Source: Vulcanococcus sp.
GTDB taxonomy: Bacteria > Cyanobacteriota > Cyanobacteriia > PCC-6307 > Cyanobiaceae
NCBI GenBank assembly: GCA_019264575.1
Contig: JAHUZV010000025.1
Location: 62,001-126,000, forward strand
Length of the DNA: 64,000 nucleotides
Reading direction: 5' to 3'
Positions 8,284-16,333 of this stretch are shown here, one piece after another. The translations under genes and the position numbers were made by a program. Position 1 is the stretch's first letter; each line of letters starts with the position of its first letter. The notes beneath the pieces are model-generated. The model was not told the origin of the DNA. It searched no databases and saw nothing but the letters and a program-made list of their open reading frames with translations.

Positions 8284-9038
8284 TCGGTGCGGCGTGGCTG
8301 CTTGCCGCAGCCCTCGCAGTTGTGGCCTTCCTCTATGCCTCTGTGGGCCACGCCGGAGCCTCCGGCTACATCGCTGTACTCGCCTTGGCGGGCTTGCCGG
8401 CTGAGCAGATCAAGCCTCTGGCCCTGATCCTCAACACCCTCGTGGCCAGCGTGGGCTGCTGGAATTTTTTGCGGGCGGGTCATCTCCCGTGGCGCCGGAT
8501 CTGGCCGGTGTACTTGCTGGCGATTCCCGGGGCTTTTCTGGGGGGATGGCTGAATCTGCCGTCACTGTGGTTCCGCCGCCTGGTGGGTGCGGTGTTGTTG
8601 TTTTCGGCTTGGCGGCTGGGGCGCGCCCCTGTGGATCCCCCCAGGTTGCGGGAGCCTCCACGTCTGCTGTTGCTCACCGCCGGCGGCAGCCTCGGTGTGT
8701 TGGCTGGGTTCACCGGCACCGGCGGCGGCGTGTTTCTCACGCCCCTGCTGCTGCTCTGCCGGTGGTGCACCACCCGTCAAGCCGGAGCCGTGTCGGTGCT
8801 GTTCATCCTGTTCAACTCGATCGCAGGCCTGGCGGGGCTACTGGTGGCCAGGCATGGCGCATTGCACGTGATTGGGCGCCTCGACTGGCTGCTGGTGCTG
8901 ATTCCTGTGGTGCTTGCCGGTGCGATCGGTTCTCGCTTGGGCAGCCGCCACTGGCCCGTGGCCTGGATTCGGCGCTGCCTGGCGGTGGTGCTGCTGTTGG
9001 CCTCGCTGAAGTTGCTGGGGCTGGCCGCGTTGCTCTAG
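8280..9038 (+). CDS. TauE/SafE-family membrane permease
   Basis: A 252-residue polytopic membrane protein starting at GTG 8280, overlapping the HPP stop codon (GTGA). Its two half repeats are characteristic of the TauE/SafE (DUF81) family: YASVGHAGASGYIAVLAL near the N-terminus and GFTGTGGGVFLTPLLLL in the second half, each followed by hydrophobic helices. Members are implicated in moving small organic or inorganic anions such as sulfite, sulfoacetate or taurine. The coupled HPP gene and nitrogen context suggest an anion linked to nitrate or nitrite metabolism, or molybdate, but the sequence does not identify it. The gene ends 4 bases inside the convergent moaA. Confidence 0.85.
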   Translation: MIGAAWLLAAALAVVAFLYASVGHAGASGYIAVLALAGLPAEQIKPLALILNTLVASVGCWNFLRAGHLPWRRIWPVYLLAIPGAFLGGWLNLPSLWFRRLVGAVLLFSAWRLGRAPVDPPRLREPPRLLLLTAGGSLGVLAGFTGTGGGVFLTPLLLLCRWCTTRQAGAVSVLFILFNSIAGLAGLLVARHGALHVIGRLDWLLVLIPVVLAGAIGSRLGSRHWPVAWIRRCLAVVLLLASLKLLGLAALL

Positions 9039-10063
9039 CCGCCCAGATACGCCATCTCGGCATGCTCGTGGCCAGCGGCGCTGGCTTGGCGATCTTCGCT
9101 GTAGCGGTCGCGACGGCTGTGCCAGAGCTGGGTTAAGGCCTGCTCCAAGCCCACGGCATTGATGCTGGGCTGCAGCCAGGGCTTGAGATCCAGGCCACTG
9201 CTCGGGGCAGCAAAGAGGCAGGTGTAGGCCACACCATCGGCGGTGACGCGTAGGCGGTTGCAGTCGCCGCAGAACGGCTGGCTCACGGAAGCCACCACGG
9301 CGATTCCCCCGCTGCCATCGCGGTAGCGCCAGCGGCGGGCCGTGCTGTGCAGATCCCGCTCGAGCGGCTCGAGCGGCCATCGGGAACTGATGCGCTCAGC
9401 CATCGCGCTGGCGCTCACCACATCGGTCGGGCTCCAACCGTTGCGGTTGCCCACATCCATGTATTCGATCAAGCGCAGTTCAAGGCCCTGCCTGCGGCAG
9501 AGCTCGGCCAAGGGCAGCAGTTGATCGTCGTTGCGGCCGCGCTGGATCACCGCATTGAGCTTGAGAGCGCCCGCCGCTGGATCGAAGCCCGCATCCCGCG
9601 CATGCCCGATCGCGGCCAGCACCGCCTCCAGCGTTCGCGCGCCGGCTCTGGGATCGCTGAGGCCGGCCATGCGGGCCACGCTGGTGGCATCGGCGCCATC
9701 GAGGCTGAGGGTGATGCGATCTAGCCCCGCTTCGCGCAGGGCTCGGGCGCGGCTGGCGTTGAGCAGGGTGCCGTTGCTTGTGAGCGCGATCTCCCGCAGG
9801 CCCTGGGCCCGCAGCGGTTGCACCGCCTCAATCAGGTGTTCGAGCTGGGGATGCAGCAGCGGTTCTCCGCCGGTGAGCCGCAGGCTGTGGGCCCCCAGGG
9901 CCACTGCCGCCTGAACCACCACCACCCGTTGCTCGAGCGAGAGCAGGCCTGGGGGCTCCTGTCCATCCGGCAGGCAATAGGGGCAGGCCAGGTTGCAGCG
10001 GGCCGTGAGTGAGAGCCGCAGCACCCCGAGTGGCCGGCCGAGCCCGTCGGTTGGCGAGGCCAT
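9035..10063 (-). CDS. moaA: GTP 3',8-cyclase MoaA
   Basis: Radical-SAM enzyme that starts Mo-cofactor synthesis by converting GTP to 3',8-cyclo-GTP. The 342-residue product has both iron-sulfur sites: the SAM cluster at Cys23, Cys27 and Cys30 (ARCNLACPYC) and the C-terminal GTP-binding cluster in FCGDCNRLRVTADGVAYTC. The sequence ends in the obligatory Gly-Gly (MAYLGG). LRLTGGEPLL and SNGTLL mark the barrel. ATG 10063 matches the usual MASx N-terminus; a GTG at 10072 overlapping the mobA stop is an alternative. It is downstream of mobA on the same strand, completing the cofactor set in this locus. Confidence 0.97.
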   Translation of the reverse strand: MASPTDGLGRPLGVLRLSLTARCNLACPYCLPDGQEPPGLLSLEQRVVVVQAAVALGAHSLRLTGGEPLLHPQLEHLIEAVQPLRAQGLREIALTSNGTLLNASRARALREAGLDRITLSLDGADATSVARMAGLSDPRAGARTLEAVLAAIGHARDAGFDPAAGALKLNAVIQRGRNDDQLLPLAELCRRQGLELRLIEYMDVGNRNGWSPTDVVSASAMAERISSRWPLEPLERDLHSTARRWRYRDGSGGIAVVASVSQPFCGDCNRLRVTADGVAYTCLFAAPSSGLDLKPWLQPSINAVGLEQALTQLWHSRRDRYSEDRQASAAGHEHAEMAYLGG

Positions 10064-10068
10064 ACGGG

Positions 10069-10665
10069 TCACAGCTCGGCAGGGCTGTTCACGTTGCGGA
10101 TCGCGGCAGCGGGCAGGGGCACGGCGTTGCAGGGTTGGCCGTCCAACCATCGCAGCAGCCGGCGCTCTCCGCTGCTGATGGCTGTGGCCAGGGCGCTGCG
10201 GATCGGAGGCGGGCTTGGGTAGATCCCGAGGAGGGGTTGGCTGCGGGCGCCGTCGTGGGCCAGATGGATGCGTTCTGGAGCCATGGCGGCGGCCGCGAGC
10301 AGGGTGCGCAGTGCGGCGGTGTTGAGGTGGGGCATGTCCACCGGTGCAAGCAGCAGCCGGGCATCGGGATAGCGCTCCATCAGCCGGTGCAGCGCCAACA
10401 GTGGCCCCTCCCAAGGAGGTGGTTCGGCGTTGGTTTCCAGCTGCGGCAGCTGCAGTGCGTCAGCCAGAGTTTGATGCTGCGGCCAGCGGCTCAGCAGCGT
10501 GATCGGTGCTTCAAGCTCCGCCAGCAACAGCAGGGTGTGCTCCAGCCAGCTGCCACCGGCGGGATGGGGCAGCAGCGCTTTGTCCTGGCCCATGCGTTGG
10601 CTGGCGCCACCGCTGAGCAGGCAGCAGCGCAGGGGGGGCAAGGGTGCGGGTTGAAGCGTTGGCAT
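10069..10665 (-). CDS. mobA: Molybdenum cofactor guanylyltransferase MobA
   Basis: Attaches GMP to the Mo cofactor, giving the bis-MGD form used by NarB-type nitrate reductases. The start at 10665 (MPTLQPAPLPPLRCCLLSGG) gives 198 residues; a frame extending to 10728 would run into the narB leader. The nucleotide-binding loop LSGGASQRMGQDKA is at 17-30, and the catalytic-region APVDMPHLN and GxYP-like LLGIYPSP follow. It is divergent from narB with a 50-bp gap carrying a short element shared with the ureD/ureE gap. Its place next to narB matches its role in maturing that enzyme. Confidence 0.93.
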   Translation of the reverse strand: MPTLQPAPLPPLRCCLLSGGASQRMGQDKALLPHPAGGSWLEHTLLLLAELEAPITLLSRWPQHQTLADALQLPQLETNAEPPPWEGPLLALHRLMERYPDARLLLAPVDMPHLNTAALRTLLAAAAMAPERIHLAHDGARSQPLLGIYPSPPPIRSALATAISSGERRLLRWLDGQPCNAVPLPAAAIRNVNSPAEL

Positions 10666-10675
10666 CCCTGGTTTG

Positions 10676-10689
10676 GTAGCGGTCGTCAC
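10676..10689. promoter_or_regulatory. GTA-N8-CAC element between mobA and narB (NtcA-like)
   Basis: GTAGCGGTCGTCAC matches the GT-N10-AC core of NtcA sites but not the full GTA-N8-TAC consensus. It sits in the short mobA/narB divergent gap. Seventeen of 22 bases agree with the element at 35644-35657 in the ureD/ureE gap. The distance to narB is too short for a standard class II arrangement with the annotated start, so a function is uncertain. Confidence 0.3.
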
Positions 10690-10715
10690 AGGGTTGTGCC
10701 AGGCGCCTTGATCCA

Positions 10716-12902
10716 ATGGCTGCCGCACGATCTGCCCCGCTGAACGCTCCTCACGTCGCCACGGCTGCCGTTGCCGCTGATCCTGGCTCCCAGGCAGCGA
10801 GGGCGCAGTGCCCCTACTGCGGTGTGGGTTGCGGCCTGGAGCTGAAGCCCCCCCAGGAGCCCAGCGATCCGCAGTGGACGGCTCGCGGTGATCGCCACCA
10901 TCCCTCCTCCCTCGGGCAGGTGTGCGTGAAGGGCGCCACGGTGGGCGAAACCCTGCACCACAACCGCCTCACCACTCCGTTGTGGCGGGAGAGCCTCGAG
11001 CAACCGTTCACGCCGATCAGCTGGGAGCGGGCCTTTGCGCTGCTGGTGGATCGCATCCGCACCACCCTGGCCGAACAGGGTCCGCAGGGCTTGGCGATCT
11101 ACGGCTCCGGCCAGTTCCTCACCGAGGACTACTACGTGGCCAACAAGCTGCTCAAGGGCGCCCTGGGCAGCAACAACTTTGATGCCAACTCCCGCCTGTG
11201 CATGAGCTCGGCGGTGGCTGGCTACGCCCGCAGCCTGGGATCCGACGGTCCCCCCTGCTGCTACGACGACCTCGATCACGCCGATCTGGTGTTGTTGATC
11301 GGCACCAACACCGCCGAGTGCCATCCGGTGCTGTTTCAGCGGCTGCTGAAGCGCAAGCGCAAACAGAAGGAGGCGTTGCGGATCGTGGTGGTAGATCCGC
11401 GCGCCACGGCGACCTCCGATCCGGCGGATCTGCATCTGGCGATTCGTCCTGGCACCGATCTGGTGCTGCTGCAGGGCATTGGGCATCTGCTCTTGGAGCT
11501 GCAGGCCCTTGATGAGGGCTTCATCGAGGCCCACACCGAGGGCTTCGCCGAGCTCAAGGAGCTGTGGCAGCAGTGGACGCCGCAGCGGGTGAGCGATCTC
11601 TGCGGCATCGCCGAGGCCGACCTGCGCCAACTGGCCCAGTGGTGGGCCGAAGCCGCCGGGGTGCTGAGCCTCTGGTCGATGGGGGTGAACCAGAGCAGCG
11701 AGGGCACCGCCACCGTGGCCGGGATCATCAACCTGCATCTGGCCACCGCCCAGATCGGACGCGCCGGCGCTGGCCCCTTTTCGCTCACGGGTCAGCCCAA
11801 TGCCATGGGCGGCCGCGAGGCCGGAGGCCTGGCGCAGCTGCTGCCGGGCTATCGCTTCGTGGCCAACCCGGAACACCGCGCCGAGGTGGAGCGCCACTGG
11901 GGCTTTGCGCCCGGCTCGATCGCTCCGGCCCCAGGCCTGGCGGTGTGGGATCAGATCGAGGCGATGGAGCGCGGCGAGCTGGGCTTGTGGTGGGTGGCCG
12001 CCACCAATCCGCTGGTGAGCATGCCGGCTTTGGATCGGGTGCGTGCTGCCGCCGCCAACTGCCCTTTGGTGGTGCTCAGCGAGGCCTATGCCGGCACCGA
12101 AACGGCGGAGGTGGCCCACCTGTTGCTGCCCGCCGCCCAGTGGAGTGAAAAAAGCGGCGTGATGACCAACTCGGAGCGGCGGGTCACCCATTGCCCGGCC
12201 TTCCGTGAGCCCCCTGCTGAGGCGCGGCCCGATTGGGCGATCTTTGCGGAGCTGGGCCTGCGCCTCGGGTTCGAGCAGCAGTTCAGCTATGGCTCTGCGG
12301 CGGAGGTGTATGCCGAGTTCACGGCCCTCACCGCTGGCCGGGTGTGTGATCTGAGCGGGCTCAGCCATGGGCTGCTGGCGGAGCATGGCCCGCAGCAATG
12401 GCCCTTCCCCACTGGCAGTGAGCCGGGCACGGGTGCACCGCGGCTTTACACCGATCACCGCTTCCCCACCGCATCGGGCAAGGCGCGCTTCCTGGCCGAG
12501 CAGCCCTTCGGCTTGGCGGAACCCCCCTGCGACACCTACCCGCTGGTGCTCACCGTGGGCCGCTACCTCGGCCATTGGCACACCATGACCCGCACCGCCC
12601 ATGTGGCGCGGGTGAGCCAACAGCACCCGGAAGCCTTGCTGGAGGTGCATCCCAGCGATGCCGCCAGCCATGGCCTCAGCGATGGTGCTATCGCTGAGGT
12701 GAGCTCTCGCCGCGGCTGCATCAGCGCCAAGGTGACCGTGACCGAGCGCATCCGCCCCGGCACGGTGTTTCTTCCGATGCACTGGGGTGCCAGCCAAGAG
12801 AATGCCTGCGAGGCCAACCGCCTGATGCACGAGCAGGCCTGCGCCCATTCCAAGCAGCCGGAGCTCAAGGCCGCGGCAGTGCGGGTGCGGCCCTTGGCCT
12901 GA
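10716..12902 (+). CDS. narB: Ferredoxin-dependent assimilatory nitrate reductase
   Basis: Reduces nitrate to nitrite with electrons from ferredoxin, using a [4Fe-4S] cluster and Mo-bis-MGD. The 728-residue length fits cyanobacterial NarB. The cluster ligands are Cys32, Cys35, Cys39 and Cys70 (QCPYCGVGCG ... GQVCVKG). The molybdopterin oxidoreductase domain follows, with the likely Mo-ligand cysteine in NSRLCMSSAVAGY, then GQPNAMGGREAGG, and a C-terminal molydopterin-binding domain with LTVGRYLGHWHTMTRT. No flavin or NADH domain is present, which fits the ferredoxin type. The first about 30 residues are alanine-rich, so the true start could be slightly downstream of ATG 10716. Partner genes nearby are narM, the nrt genes, nirA and Mo-cofactor genes. 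Confidence 0.97.
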   Translation: MAAARSAPLNAPHVATAAVAADPGSQAARAQCPYCGVGCGLELKPPQEPSDPQWTARGDRHHPSSLGQVCVKGATVGETLHHNRLTTPLWRESLEQPFTPISWERAFALLVDRIRTTLAEQGPQGLAIYGSGQFLTEDYYVANKLLKGALGSNNFDANSRLCMSSAVAGYARSLGSDGPPCCYDDLDHADLVLLIGTNTAECHPVLFQRLLKRKRKQKEALRIVVVDPRATATSDPADLHLAIRPGTDLVLLQGIGHLLLELQALDEGFIEAHTEGFAELKELWQQWTPQRVSDLCGIAEADLRQLAQWWAEAAGVLSLWSMGVNQSSEGTATVAGIINLHLATAQIGRAGAGPFSLTGQPNAMGGREAGGLAQLLPGYRFVANPEHRAEVERHWGFAPGSIAPAPGLAVWDQIEAMERGELGLWWVAATNPLVSMPALDRVRAAAANCPLVVLSEAYAGTETAEVAHLLLPAAQWSEKSGVMTNSERRVTHCPAFREPPAEARPDWAIFAELGLRLGFEQQFSYGSAAEVYAEFTALTAGRVCDLSGLSHGLLAEHGPQQWPFPTGSEPGTGAPRLYTDHRFPTASGKARFLAEQPFGLAEPPCDTYPLVLTVGRYLGHWHTMTRTAHVARVSQQHPEALLEVHPSDAASHGLSDGAIAEVSSRRGCISAKVTVTERIRPGTVFLPMHWGASQENACEANRLMHEQACAHSKQPELKAAAVRVRPLA

Positions 12903-12919
12903 GGCCGGTGCCTCAGGCC
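12896..12919. terminator. Perfect 10-bp hairpin at the narB/crp convergent junction
   Basis: GGCCTGAGGC, a 4-base loop, then the exact complement GCCTCAGGCC. The hairpin spans the narB stop codon and reaches the last codons of the convergent regulator gene. It lacks a T-tract on either side, so it is more likely an RNA 3'-end stabiliser or a bidirectional pause element than a canonical rho-independent terminator. Confidence 0.5.
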
Positions 12920-13497
12920 TCCAGCAGCTCCGGTGAGATGCGCAGGGTTTTGCCTGGGCCGGCGTCCTGCTCGATCAGGCCGAGGTTGCGCAATCGCGAG
13001 AGCTGTTTGGTCACCGTCACCCGGGTGTGGCCGCTGAGGTCGGCCAGTTCGGCGTGGGTAAGCCGCAGCGGCAGTTCATACCAAGCGCCATTGCGCCGCC
13101 CGAGCCGCTCCACCAGCAACTGCAACAGAGCACCGATGCGCTGGCCTGCATCGTTGAGGTTGCGCAGCAGCAAGAGCGACAGCGTCCACTCATGCAGGTT
13201 GATGGAGCCGGCAGCCGGCTCGAGGGGGCAGCCCTCTATCAGCTGGGCGGGGGTGAGGGCTTCGAGATGCAAGCGGGTGCTGCGCAGCAGATCGAGCGGC
13301 AGCTGATCTCCCGCCTGCAGAAAGCCCAGGGTCACCGGCTGAGCGGCCAGCGCTTCCTGCTCCGGCCTGGAGGCGGACACGCGCACCAGGCCGGAGTGCA
13401 CCGTGAGGCATTGATTGCGCTCCAGCAAATCCGCATCCAGCAGCAGGGTGCTGCCGGCGCGAATCGACAATGCCGCTGAGGCTTCAGTCGTCGTCAT
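12913..13497 (-). CDS. Crp/Fnr-family regulator with an NtcA-like recognition helix
   Basis: A 194-residue DNA-binding protein. An effector domain with weak cNMP-fold character (residues 8-100) is followed by a dimerisation helix (about 103-132) and a helix-turn-helix at 145-175: LTHAELADLSGHTRVTVTKQ. The TRVTVT segment (158-163) is the same as I remember in the NtcA recognition helix, suggesting a related DNA site. The effector part is short and lacks obvious cAMP-contact residues. The start ATG 13497 overlaps the end of nrtD by 14 bases, so it is the last gene of the nrt unit and probably coexpressed. It is not NtcA itself, which is about 220 residues and normally elsewhere. A local regulator of nitrate uptake is the likely role. 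Confidence 0.85.
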   Translation of the reverse strand: MTTTEASAALSIRAGSTLLLDADLLERNQCLTVHSGLVRVSASRPEQEALAAQPVTLGFLQAGDQLPLDLLRSTRLHLEALTPAQLIEGCPLEPAAGSINLHEWTLSLLLLRNLNDAGQRIGALLQLLVERLGRRNGAWYELPLRLTHAELADLSGHTRVTVTKQLSRLRNLGLIEQDAGPGKTLRISPELLEA

Positions 13498-14323
13498 GGG
13501 CGTAACGGCGATAGAGGAAGTCGAGGGCGTGGTTGCGCAGCTGGCCGTAGCGGGGATCGTCCTGGATGGTTTCGTAGCGGCGGGGGCGCTCAAACGGCAC
13601 CTCCATGATTTCGCCGATGGTGGCGGAGGGGCCGTTGGTCATCATCACGATCCGATCGGAGAGGAACAGGGCCTCATCGATGTCGTGGGTGATCATCAGC
13701 ACAGTGGGTTTGTGCTCACGCCAGATGGCAAGTAGCTCCTCTTGAAGCTCCTCTTTGGTGATGGCATCGAGGGCACCAAAAGGCTCATCGAGTACCAGCA
13801 CCTCCGGCCGCACCGCCAGGGCCCGGGCGATGGCCACCCGCTGCCGCATCCCGCCCGAAATCTGCGCTGGCCGTTTGTGGCGCGCTTCGATCAAACCCAC
13901 CATCTCCAGGTGATGGTCCACGGTTTGGGCGCGGGCACTGGCATCCAGTTCGGGCCGGGCCGCTTTCACCGCCAGATCCACGTTCTGCTCCACCGTTTTC
14001 CAGGGCAGCAGCGAGTAGTTCTGGAACACCACCATGCGGTCGGGGCCGGGGCGTTCGATCGGCACATCCCGCAGGGTGACGCTGCCGCTGCTGGGTTGCA
14101 GGAAGCCCGACACCATGTTGAGCAGCGTGCTTTTGCCGCAGCCCGAGTGGCCGATTACACAGACGAATTCACCCTGGGCCACCTCCAGGTTGATCTCCTT
14201 GAGGGCCTCAAAAGGGCCCCGCTGGGTGTTGAACACCTGCCCCACATTGTTGAAGGAGAGGTAGGGCTGATTTGGCTTCTCGGCGGTGACGCTCAGGGGG
14301 GCACGGGTCATGGCGCTGGTCAT
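13484..14323 (-). CDS. nrtD: Nitrate ABC transporter ATPase NrtD
   Basis: Cytoplasmic ATPase subunit that, with NrtC, powers nitrate/nitrite import through the NrtB channel. 279 residues; Walker A GHSGCGKST at about 58-66, Q-loop VVFQNYSLLPW, signature ISGGMRQRVAIARAL, Walker B VLVLDEPFGALD, and H-loop ITHDIDEAL. The sequence between the Q-loop and signature is NrtD/SsuB/TauB-like. A second ATG at 14311 could be the true start. It lies 1 base after nrtC, and its 3' end overlaps the regulator gene. Unlike NrtC it has no C-terminal solute-binding-like domain. Confidence 0.95.
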   Translation of the reverse strand: MTSAMTRAPLSVTAEKPNQPYLSFNNVGQVFNTQRGPFEALKEINLEVAQGEFVCVIGHSGCGKSTLLNMVSGFLQPSSGSVTLRDVPIERPGPDRMVVFQNYSLLPWKTVEQNVDLAVKAARPELDASARAQTVDHHLEMVGLIEARHKRPAQISGGMRQRVAIARALAVRPEVLVLDEPFGALDAITKEELQEELLAIWREHKPTVLMITHDIDEALFLSDRIVMMTNGPSATIGEIMEVPFERPRRYETIQDDPRYGQLRNHALDFLYRRYAHDDD

Positions 14324-14324
14324 C

Positions 14325-16331
14325 TCAATGGGCAGCGATGGGGCGTTGGCTCGAACCGGTGGGCAGCGGAATGCTTTCCAGGGCCGTGGCTCGGCAGAAG
14401 GGCAACTGGTTCAGGTAATCGAGTGGGTTGTCCTGGTCGAAGGCCACGCCATCCGCCAGGGCGAAAGGCGCCCGTTCCGGCCGGAGATCAGCGAAGCCGG
14501 CGCGCTCGAGGGCGCGGCTGCAGAGGTCGCTGCGATACACCTGGCTGAGCAGTTCCAACCGGTTGGAGGGGAAGGCACTCCAGCCCCAGCGGCTGAACTG
14601 GGTGAGGATCCAGCTGCCTTCCGCGGCATTGGCCAGGTGAGCCCGGTCGCTGTGGAAGCGATTCAACGGAAGGCGCACGCCGCTGGGCTCATGGGTGCCC
14701 AGATCGAACTGGCGCTGCAGCGCCAGGGCGGAGCCATTGCCCAGCCATTGGGCAGCCCCCAGCAGCGACACCAGCTGATCGTGCTCCGCCGGGTCTTCGC
14801 AGATCTGGCCGCCGCGCATTAGAGCAGCGCAAAGGTTGAGCAGGGCCTCCTGGTGGTTCAGGGCCCAGTCCTCATGGCAGGTGAGCACCTTCTCGGGGTG
14901 GCCGCCCCAGATGTCGAGGTCGGTGGCGAGCACGGTGGTGAGGCCGGCTTCCACCGCCTTGGCCACCCGGTAGCGACCGGCGATGAAGCCATCGATTTCG
15001 CCGGCCCGGAGCGTGGCTTCCATCGCCATCGGCGATAGCGCCAGCAGCTCCACCTCCCGATCGGGATCGATGCCGCCGCTGGCCAGCCAGTGGCGCAGCA
15101 GCAGTTCCTGCATGTTGCCCTTCTGGGCCACCGCCAGGCGCAGCGGCCATTCCCGACCCTTGAGGCGCTCCGCCAGGCTGCTGAGGTTGTGAATGCCCAG
15201 ATCACTGAAGCGGCGCGCCAGGCAGAGGGCGTTGCCGCTGCGGGTCACCGTCATCGGGGTGATCGCCGGCCAGGCGGCCTGGCCATCGAGGCCGAGGGTG
15301 AGGGCCAGCGGCGTGGTGGCGGAGGTGATCGCCACATCCAGCTCGCCCTTGCGGAGCTCGTCTTCCAGGCTCTGCCAGCGGTCGAAGGCCACGGGCCGCA
15401 GCTCGATGCCGCGCTCGCTGAGGAAGCCGCGCTCCATCGCCACCGCCAGCGGGGCGATATCGAGGCCCGGCAGGTAGCCGAGGCGCACGGTTTCCAGATC
15501 TGGCTTGGCCGCAGGCACCACCGATGTGATCCGTTGCTTGCGCTGCTTGAGGCGCCGCTGCTGTTGCAGGAAGCCGATCAGCTCACTGCGCAGGTGGTAG
15601 TAGTCGGGGTGGTTCATCACCTCGAGCCGCTGGCGCGGCCGCGGCAAGGGCACCTGCAGGATCTGGCCGATGCCAGCCTCCGGCCCGTTGGTAAGGCACA
15701 CCACCCGATCCGAGAGCAGCAGCGCCTCGTCGACGTCGTGGGTCACCATCACGGTGGTGACGCCGGCCTGCTGACAGATCTGCATCAGCTGTTGCTGCAG
15801 ATTGCCGCGGGTGAGGGCATCGAGGGCGCCGAAGGGTTCATCCAGCAGCAGCAACCTGGGGCGAATGGCCAGGGCGCGGGCGATGGCCACCCGCTGCTTC
15901 ATGCCGCCGGAGAGCTCATTGGGGAACTTGTCGGCGGCATGGCCGAGGCCCACCAGCTGAATGCTTTGCTCGATCCGCTCGCTCTGCTCGGCCGCCGTGG
16001 AGCCGCGCATCACGTTGTTCACCGCCAGGGCGATGTTCTGGCGCACGGTCTGCCAGGGCAGCAGCGAATAGTTCTGAAACACCACCATCCGCTCGGGACC
16101 GGGATCGGTCACCTGGCGGCCATCCATCAAGATGCCGCCGCTGCTGGCCTGGGTGAGGCCAGCCATCAGGTTGAGCAATGTGGATTTGCCGCAACCCGAG
16201 TGGCCGATCAGCGAGACGAATTCCCCTTCACTGATGCTGAGGTCGATGTCCTTGAGGGCCACATAACGGCCGCCGTCATCGAGGGGAAAAGCCTGGGTGA
16301 CGTCGTCAACCGTGAGGAAGGCAACGGTCAT
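14325..16331 (-). CDS. nrtC: Nitrate ABC transporter NrtC: ATPase fused to a NrtA-like regulatory domain
   Basis: A 668-residue two-domain protein. Residues 1-265 form an ABC ATPase: GHSGCGKST (about 43-51), VVFQNYSLLPWQ, LSGGMKQRVAIARAL, LLLLDEPFGALDALT, VTHDVDEALLL. Residues about 285-660 form a cytoplasmic domain homologous to the NrtA nitrate-binding protein (VRLGYLPGLDIAPLAVAMERG, DVAITSATTPLAL). In cyanobacteria this domain is known to mediate ammonium-triggered inhibition of nitrate uptake, so post-translational control is expected here. The joining linker carries a basic LKQRKQR stretch. The presence of this fusion separates the operon from ordinary sulfonate/taurine transporters. It sits 2 bases after nrtB. 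Confidence 0.97.
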   Translation of the reverse strand: MTVAFLTVDDVTQAFPLDDGGRYVALKDIDLSISEGEFVSLIGHSGCGKSTLLNLMAGLTQASSGGILMDGRQVTDPGPERMVVFQNYSLLPWQTVRQNIALAVNNVMRGSTAAEQSERIEQSIQLVGLGHAADKFPNELSGGMKQRVAIARALAIRPRLLLLDEPFGALDALTRGNLQQQLMQICQQAGVTTVMVTHDVDEALLLSDRVVCLTNGPEAGIGQILQVPLPRPRQRLEVMNHPDYYHLRSELIGFLQQQRRLKQRKQRITSVVPAAKPDLETVRLGYLPGLDIAPLAVAMERGFLSERGIELRPVAFDRWQSLEDELRKGELDVAITSATTPLALTLGLDGQAAWPAITPMTVTRSGNALCLARRFSDLGIHNLSSLAERLKGREWPLRLAVAQKGNMQELLLRHWLASGGIDPDREVELLALSPMAMEATLRAGEIDGFIAGRYRVAKAVEAGLTTVLATDLDIWGGHPEKVLTCHEDWALNHQEALLNLCAALMRGGQICEDPAEHDQLVSLLGAAQWLGNGSALALQRQFDLGTHEPSGVRLPLNRFHSDRAHLANAAEGSWILTQFSRWGWSAFPSNRLELLSQVYRSDLCSRALERAGFADLRPERAPFALADGVAFDQDNPLDYLNQLPFCRATALESIPLPTGSSQRPIAAH

Positions 16332-16333
16332 CG

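Noticed and set aside
9063..10414. moaA called with a 459-residue N-terminal extension
   Set aside because: The extension overlaps mobA in another frame and lacks family character; the ATG at 10063 gives the typical MoaA start.
10686..12848. A 720-codon antisense open frame opposite narB
   Set aside because: GC-driven shadow of narB; no domain, biased composition, and the plus strand carries clear NarB motifs.
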